A stretch of DNA of 45,167 bases from positions 1 through 45,167 of the forward strand of contig JALSNC010000117.1 of NCBI GenBank assembly GCA_026987195.1, given 5' to 3'. Under the pieces are notes generated by a model. That model did not search any database. It was not told where the DNA came from and worked only from the letters and a program-made list of their open reading frames with translations. Shown here one piece after another: positions 40,832 to 45,167 of the stretch; positions within the stretch are counted from its first letter, which is position 1; every line of letters begins with the position of its first letter. Source of the stretch: Desulfobulbaceae bacterium (GTDB lineage: Bacteria > Desulfobacterota > Desulfobulbia > Desulfobulbales > Desulfobulbaceae). Both the position numbers and the translations under genes were made by a program.

Positions 40832-41270
40832 TCTCGTCGCAACGCTTCGCACCGACCTGTCCGACCCCGGCGGCGATCTGTTCACCGACGAGGTCCTGGG
40901 GCGGTGCATCCTGAAGGGCGTCTACCGGCTGGCCCGTGACCTCGACATCACGCTGTCCGTCGTGGACGGCGAGGTGTCGCCGGAGCCGGAAGGCGAGACC
41001 CGCGAGCTGCTGCTACTCCTGGGGCAGATCCACGCCTGCCAGGTGATGCGGGCGGCGACGGCAAACGCCTTCTCCTTCTCCAGCGGCGACAAGCGGGTCG
41101 ACAAGAGCAAGCAGCCTGAGCATTGGGCGAAGCTCGAGGAGGACCTTAAGGCCGTCTACAAGCAACGCCTGGGCGAGATCAAGCCGGGGGCGTCGGCGAG
41201 TCCCGAGGACTACATCATCTCGCCCTCCGACCTCAAGCCGGTGATCTACGAACAGGGAAGCGACCTGTGA
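40818..41270 (+). CDS. Head-tail connector-like protein
   Basis: 150 residues from GTG 40818. The layout is typical of the helical gp6/gp15-type connector proteins that follow the capsid gene: an N-terminal helix (ALADLVATLRTDLSDPGGDLF), ILKGVYRLARDLDITLSVVDG, and a long C-terminal helix (HWAKLEEDLKAVYKQRLGEI). By position it would seal the portal and join it to the tail. The family assignment is by order and shape rather than a specific motif. It overlaps the next gene by 4 bases (GTGA). Confidence 0.6.
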   Translation: MALADLVATLRTDLSDPGGDLFTDEVLGRCILKGVYRLARDLDITLSVVDGEVSPEPEGETRELLLLLGQIHACQVMRAATANAFSFSSGDKRVDKSKQPEHWAKLEEDLKAVYKQRLGEIKPGASASPEDYIISPSDLKPVIYEQGSDL

Positions 41271-41629
41271 GCCTGCTGACCGATCCGGAGAAGATCCGCG
41301 CCGCGGAGGACGTGCGGGCGCTCATCCTCTCGTCTGGACAGGAAGCGCTGTTCCTGCGCGCCGTCCCCGGTGAACGGTTGTACGGATCCGACGACGCGTC
41401 CTACGCCGAGGTCGGGACCATCCCGCTGGAGTTCGTCGAGACACCGCCGGAGGACCTGAACAACAAGATCGACGCCGTGGCCTGCGTCCTCCCGGACGCG
41501 GACGTCCGTCCCGAGGACCACGTGCGCACGGACGGCGGGGAGTTCCGCGTCCAGACCGTCGAGGACGAACGGCTCTTCGGCGTGGTGACCCACAAGGTGT
41601 TGAAGCTGGTGCGCCTCCATGGGAGTTAG
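41267..41629 (+). CDS. Head-tail joining protein candidate
   Basis: 120 residues from GTG 41267. It is beta-rich (RLYGSDDASYAEVGTIPLEFV, FRVQTVEDERLFGVVTHKVL) with a helical start (EKIRAAEDVRALILSSGQEALF). The size, beta content and place between the connector-like and gp10-like genes fit a head-closure or joining protein. No family-specific motif is visible. The next gene starts 11 bases before its stop. Confidence 0.55.
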   Translation: MSLLTDPEKIRAAEDVRALILSSGQEALFLRAVPGERLYGSDDASYAEVGTIPLEFVETPPEDLNNKIDAVACVLPDADVRPEDHVRTDGGEFRVQTVEDERLFGVVTHKVLKLVRLHGS

Positions 41630-42104
41630 GCGGTTCGGAGACTGGGACGAGGCCCGCTTGAGGCTCACGGGGAACACGGCCGCGCGCCTGGCGCTGGCCC
41701 TCCGGCAGGCCACCATCAAGAACGCCCTCCTGCTCGTGCGCGAGATCAAGCGGGGCATCCGCAGCCAGGCTCCCGGCGGCAAGCCGTTCGTGAAGCTGGC
41801 CGAGAGCACCATCCGGCGCAAGGGCTCCAGCAAGGCGTTGATCGACACCGGGTTCCTGGTCAACGCCATCACGCAACGCATCCTGGCCGACAAGGCCTTC
41901 GTGGGGCTGCTGCGCGGCACCGTGAACAAGGACGGCGAGGACCTGGTCAACATCGGGGCGGTCATGGAATACGGCGCCACCATCCGTCATCCGAACGGGG
42001 CGGTGATCGTCATACCGCCGCGTCCCTTCCTGCACCCCGTCATGGAGAAGTACCGCGACCAGGTGCTCGAGAACTACCGGGCCGCTATCGCGGCGGTTCT
42101 TTAG
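41619..42104 (+). CDS. HK97 gp10-like / virion morphogenesis protein
   Basis: 161 residues. It has a helical N-terminus (NTAARLALALRQATIKNALL), then the hallmark layout of gp10/gpG-like tail-assembly proteins: STIRRKGSSKALIDTGFLVNAI, NIGAVMEYGATIRHPNG and the C-terminal IPPRPFLHPVMEKY. The PPRPFL motif before a final helix is typical of that family. It probably acts in tail completion or head-tail joining. Its last 20 bases overlap the convergent four-helix-bundle gene, whose insertion may have replaced its original last codons. Confidence 0.75.
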   Translation: MGVRRFGDWDEARLRLTGNTAARLALALRQATIKNALLLVREIKRGIRSQAPGGKPFVKLAESTIRRKGSSKALIDTGFLVNAITQRILADKAFVGLLRGTVNKDGEDLVNIGAVMEYGATIRHPNGAVIVIPPRPFLHPVMEKYRDQVLENYRAAIAAVL

Positions 42105-42483
42105 TTCGTGGTTCTCCGGTTGTCTGGTTTTGCAGGTAGTTGATGAAGCCCCCGATGAGCCGCATGGTGGAAGCCGCCATGTTGTAAGTGGCCTCGAATT
42201 GCTTCTGGTCGATGTACCCGAGATCCAACGCCACGTACAGGTGGCTCTGGACCTCTAACACCGACGAGTAGGCGATTCCCAGGAAGCGGAGGAAATCCTG
42301 GTTGCTCTTGCGGCCGAACCCTTCCGCGATGTTTCCCATGACGCTGACGGCGGCACGCTGAATCTGGTCCTTCAACCCGAAATCCCGGCTGAAAGGTTCG
42401 ACTCTCGTCAGCTTGTAGACCTGGGCCGTAAGTTTCCTGGCTTCCTGCCATGCCTGTATGTCTTCAAAGCGTTCGATACGCAT
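42085..42483 (-). CDS. Four-helix-bundle (S23/IVP-type) protein cargo
   Basis: 132 residues. The sequence is typical of the S23/four-helix-bundle family: FEDIQAWQEARKLTAQVYKLT, FGLKDQIQRAAVSVMGNIAEGFGR, FLRFLGIAYSSVLEVQSHLY and TYNMAASTMRLIGGFINYLQ. Members are encoded in 23S rRNA intervening sequences and as the bAvd accessory protein of diversity-generating retroelements. No reverse transcriptase or template repeat is present here. It stands alone and antisense in the tail operon, between a complete gene and promoter motif copy 6, so it looks like a moron insertion. Function in this setting is unknown. Confidence 0.88.
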   Translation of the reverse strand: MRIERFEDIQAWQEARKLTAQVYKLTRVEPFSRDFGLKDQIQRAAVSVMGNIAEGFGRKSNQDFLRFLGIAYSSVLEVQSHLYVALDLGYIDQKQFEATYNMAASTMRLIGGFINYLQNQTTGEPRTKEPPR

Positions 42484-42543
42484 GCCGTCAATTTACCAAG
42501 GAACCGGAAAACCACAAACCAAATAACCGCGTGCGAAGCACGC

Positions 42544-42573
42544 CCGACACTTCCGCAACCGCTCCGGTAGGTA
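42544..42573 (+). promoter_or_regulatory. Phage promoter motif, copy 6
   Basis: CCGAC (42544-42548), 15 bases, then CCGGTAGGTA (42564-42573). It is 63 bases before the ATG at 42637 and restarts transcription of tail genes after the antisense cargo gene. Confidence 0.75.
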
Positions 42574-42636
42574 ACAGCCAGGAGTATCCGCCGGCGCGCC
42601 GTCGTGTACGCGACGCGGCCGCCGGCCGTCGGAGAC

Positions 42637-43191
42637 ATGAGCTTGGAAACCGTTCGAACAGTAGTCGAGAGCTTCATCCGCCTGGTGAAGGCGGAGATCG
42701 ACCCCGAGGCGGTGCTCGTGGCCGCGGACGACGTGTTCGAGGTGCCGCGGACGCCCAGCCTGATCCTGCAGGGCCCGACTCTCGTCGAGGACGGCGACCG
42801 CAGGACCCAGGCGCACCTCGTGGAGAAGGACATCCCGAACCTGACCTACGAGCGGTGGCGGCACCCCAGGCTCTATCACCTCGACTTCGACGTGATCGTG
42901 ACCGCCGCCCGCGAGGCGGAGCTCCTGGACCTCCAGGAGAAGGTCGCCCGTTTCTACCAGGTCCACCCGGTCCTGGAGGTGGAAGACCGCGGAACCCTGA
43001 ACATCACGGAGCTGGTGCCCCTCGGCGGACTGCGCCGGGTGAACCTCTCCGACCTGCGCCAGAGCTCCGGGCGCTGCCGGATCGAGGACTGTCCCGTCTA
43101 CGACGGGCGGGTGGAGACGGGCCCGCTGATCAGGGACCGGAAGTTCGAGTTCCGCGACGGGGTCGAGGAGGACCGGACCTACACGCCATGA
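42637..43191 (+). CDS. Tail terminator/completion-like protein
   Basis: 184 residues from ATG 42637; GGAG is only two bases upstream, so GTG 42604 remains possible. The sequence alternates helix and strand (VRTVVESFIRLVKAEIDPEAV, LVAADDVFEVPRTPSLILQG, LYHLDFDVIVTAAREAELLDL, VARFYQVHPVLEV). This resembles phage tail terminator proteins, which cap the tail tube and are encoded just before the sheath. The last 40 residues contain two Cys (GRCRIEDCPVYDG). The assignment rests on position and general shape. Confidence 0.6.
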   Translation: MSLETVRTVVESFIRLVKAEIDPEAVLVAADDVFEVPRTPSLILQGPTLVEDGDRRTQAHLVEKDIPNLTYERWRHPRLYHLDFDVIVTAAREAELLDLQEKVARFYQVHPVLEVEDRGTLNITELVPLGGLRRVNLSDLRQSSGRCRIEDCPVYDGRVETGPLIRDRKFEFRDGVEEDRTYTP

Positions 43192-43208
43192 GACGAGGAG
43201 GAACGCAA

Positions 43209-43487
43209 GTGATCGAGATCAGGAACCTGCTCTTCCAGCCGCTCACCTTCCACCTGGCGGGTGGCGGCCGGGGCATCCATCTGAATCCACGCGAGCGCCG
43301 GAGGGTCCGCGAGGAGGACGTCTCCCCGGAGATCGAGGCCGCGGCCAAGCGCGGGCTGGTCTCCCTGACGGTGGCGCCCGAGGCCGTTGCCTCACCGGAA
43401 CCGGCCGAGCCGGCCGGCGCCGGCGCATCCAAGGACGAGCCCAGGAGCGGCGGGGCTTCCGCCTCCCGCCGCCGCAAGCGGAGGTAA
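43209..43487 (+). CDS. Small protein before the tail sheath gene
   Basis: 92 residues from GTG 43209, with GAGGAGG seven bases upstream. The first 55 residues (IEIRNLLFQPLTFHLAGGGR, IHLNPRERRRVREEDVSPEIE, AAAKRGLVSL) are a small beta motif. The rest is Ala/Pro/Ser-rich and ends in RRRKRR. The N-terminal style is like the 40460 protein. Unknown function; probably a tail structural accessory. Confidence 0.6.
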   Translation: MIEIRNLLFQPLTFHLAGGGRGIHLNPRERRRVREEDVSPEIEAAAKRGLVSLTVAPEAVASPEPAEPAGAGASKDEPRSGGASASRRRKRR

Positions 43488-43490
43488 GCC

Positions 43491-45044
43491 ATGGCGACCT
43501 ACCTTTCCCCCGGCGTCTACACGCGCGAGACCGATTTCAGTTTCTACGTCAAGCAGATCTCGACCTCGTCCTGCGCCATGGTGGGCGTGGCCGAGCGCGG
43601 CCCGATCAACAAGCCCGTCCTGGTCACCAGCTGGGAGCAGTTCATCAACAAGTTCGGCTCCTACGTGCAGGCCGGTTACCTGGCCTACGCGGCACGGGCC
43701 TTCTTCGACAACGGCGGCTCGGTGCTCTACGTCAACCGGATCGCCCACCTCGCCGACCCCACCGACCGGAACAGCCTCACCGCCGTGAAGTCCTCGGTGA
43801 CGCTCAAGGACCGGCGCGCCGGCGCCGCGACGCTGGAGACCGGCGCCGCCGGGACGGACCGCATCACCTGGACGGCACGGGCGGCGGGTTCGGCCGGCAA
43901 CGGCATCACCATCGCGCTGGCGGCTTCCGGGACGGACACGCCGCTCTCGGTCGAGGTCTCCGGCCAGGCGATCACGGTGAACCTGGCCACGGACGGCGCA
44001 GGTGACCCGGTGAGCACCGCCGACCAGGTCGCGGCCGCCGTCAACGCGGACGCCGCGGCCTCCTCCCTGGTGCAGGCCTCAACCACGGACGGCGGTGTCG
44101 TCCAGCCTGCCGCCGCCGCGAACCTCACCGGCGGCCAGGACGCCCAGGACACCCTCCGTGTCTTCGCCGTGAACGAGGGCGTCTGGGGGGACCGCCTCGA
44201 GGTGGAGGTCGAAGACGGCTCGCTCGATCCCGCGGGCGGTTTCAACCTGATCGTCCGCTACAAGGGCGAGGTCGTCGAGGTCTTCAAGGACCTCTCCATG
44301 GACGAGGCCGCGAAGAACCACGTCGAGCTGGCGATCAACGAGCGCTCGGAGTTCATCGCCGTGGAGGACCTGGGGCCCGCCTCGGGCCTGCCGGAGGACC
44401 GTCCGGCCACGGGTCGTTCGGCGCTTTCCGGCGGTGACGACGGGCTCACGGGCCTCGACGACGCCGACTACACGGGCGATCCGTCCCAGAACACCGGCTT
44501 CTACGCCTTCGACGAGATCGACGCCCTGAACATGCTCATGGCCCCGGGCGTGACCACCGCCGCCGTGATCCATGCCGGGATCGACTACGCCGAGAACCGC
44601 AAGGACCTGATCTTCCTCGCCGACGTGCCGATCCACCTGGAGCCGCTGGAGGCGGTGGACTTCCGCAAGGGACAGGGGATGTACTCCCATGCCGCCTTCA
44701 ACTCCTCCTACGCGGCCCTCTACTACCCCTGGCTGGAGATCAACGATCCGGTCACCGGGAAGAGGAAGCTCGTGCCGCCCACCGGGGCGGTGGCGGGCTG
44801 TTTCGCCCGCAACGACCGCAAGGCCCACGTCTGGTACGCGCCCGCTGGTATCGACCGCGGCCGCATCTTCAACGCCCTGTCGGTCGGATACAAGACCAGC
44901 CGCGGCGAGCGGGACGTGCTCTACCCCGAGGGCGTCAACGTCATCGCCTCCTTTCCGGACAGCGGGATCAACATCTGGGGCCAGAAGACGCTCCAGAGCC
45001 AACCCTCGGCGCTGGACCGCGTCAACGTCCGGCGACTGATGTGA
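43491..45044 (+). pseudogene. Tail sheath gene truncated by an insertion sequence
   Basis: 517 visible codons. The N-terminal ATYLSPGVYTRETDFSFYVKQIS and the GPINKPVLVTSWEQFINKFG region are classic contractile-tail sheath. The Gly/Ala-rich middle (about 115-215: TWTARAAGSAGNGITIALAA) is a surface insertion. The conserved C-terminal domain starts (NDPVTGKRKLVPPTGAVAGC, GINIWGQKTL, LDRVNVRRL) and then stops at ATG-TGA exactly where IS-end sequence begins. Known sheaths continue after this point with a helix and about 100 more residues that lock the sheath to its neighbours. The gene is therefore cut, and contractile tails should not form unless the IS leaves. Confidence 0.85.
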
Positions 45045-45167
45045 AATGGTGCCGCAAATTTGGACAGTTTTTCTTACATTTTTTGATCGCTTTCATCGTT
45101 ATCAAGCTGCCTCTTGAAAATTATATACTTCTTCTGGAGTCTTATAATCAAGACCCTGATGAGGACG
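45040..45167 (-). mobile_element. End of an IS3-family insertion sequence (partial)
   Basis: Sequence after the sheath changes sharply to AT-rich. The terminal stretch GGTGCCGCAAATTTGGACAG followed by T-rich DNA resembles the ends of IS150-group IS3 elements (TG..GCACC...TTGGAC). The outer boundary is probably the TG at 45040 or 45042; no target repeat can be checked because the other end is outside the window. Confidence 0.75.
45102..45167 (-). CDS. IS3-family transposase, last 21 codons
   Basis: Read on the minus strand from the right edge, the frame gives RPHQGLDYKTPEEVY and ends NFQEAA-stop. The PHQGLDYKTPEEVY phrase is the typical C-terminal end of IS3-family OrfB (DDE integrase-type) transposases. 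Only this tail is inside the window. It is transcribed toward the truncated sheath gene. Confidence 0.88.
   Translation of the reverse strand, partial: RPHQGLDYKTPEEVYNFQEAA

Noticed and set aside
42085-42483. Diversity-generating retroelement
   Set aside because: A bAvd-like protein is present, but I found no reverse transcriptase and no template/variable repeat pair in the window.
1-45167. tRNA or rRNA genes
   Set aside because: I saw no stretch with tRNA-like arms and a conserved T-loop or any rRNA-like sequence; a covariance-model scan would be needed to exclude tRNAs fully.

Overview
The window is most of a tailed prophage with a contractile tail (myovirus-like), carried by a GC-rich bacterium. 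Phage-type genes run about 62-68% GC with strong GGAGG ribosome sites and many ATGA/GTGA overlaps. Nothing in the window fixes the species; a proteobacterium or a Desulfobacterota-type host is my inference only. Both edges are insertion sequences: an IS256-family transposase tail at the left (1-498) and the end of an IS3-family element at the right (about 45040-45167), which cuts the tail sheath gene. The prophage is therefore interrupted and may be defective.

Layout. 500-3185: DUF2924 protein, large serine recombinase and a small HTH-like protein in one overlapping operon. 3186-6563: a sigma70-type promoter, a LexA-type self-cleaving repressor and two unrecognised genes. 6564-7335: paired repeats, a small conserved gene, and a structured leader before a phage sigma factor (7336-7923). 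8060-16805: replication and recombination block (PD-(D/E)XK nuclease, Sak4-like ATPase, DUF669, ERCC4 nuclease, RecD2-like helicase, primase-helicase). 16831-18412: AbiEi/AbiEii toxin-antitoxin cargo on the minus strand. 18430-18800: a repeat-rich, partly AT-rich segment that looks like a replication origin. 18875-20664: small genes including a possible small terminase. 21015-22631: minus-strand tyrosine recombinase module. 22779-31997: lipoprotein, large terminase, portal, and a 1522-residue MuF-type protein with kinase-like and possible ADP-ribosyltransferase domains. 32034-35102: an AT-rich minus-strand operon (HTH, radical SAM, DPPW methyltransferase, ASCH). 35304-45044: a methylase-methylase-protease-scaffold fusion, decoration protein, major capsid, head-tail and tail genes, interrupted by a minus-strand four-helix-bundle gene.

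The strongest new signal is a bipartite sequence, CCGAC-N15-CCGGTAGGTA, found six times with identical spacing. Each copy lies in an intergenic gap in front of a plus-strand block (7930, 18804, 20040, 24893, 35214, 42544). I read these as promoters of the phage-encoded sigma factor. That gene's own Shine-Dalgarno is buried in a perfect hairpin, which suggests a translationally gated switch. Three of the foreign-looking cargo loci (AbiE, the radical SAM operon, the four-helix bundle gene) sit just upstream of such a promoter.

The second signal is the AT-rich radical SAM/methyltransferase/ASCH operon, a candidate uncharacterised nucleic-acid-modification or anti-phage system. The third is a family of about 78-bp palindromic elements (four copies). 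Three of these enter reading frames, and compensatory changes preserve their hairpins.
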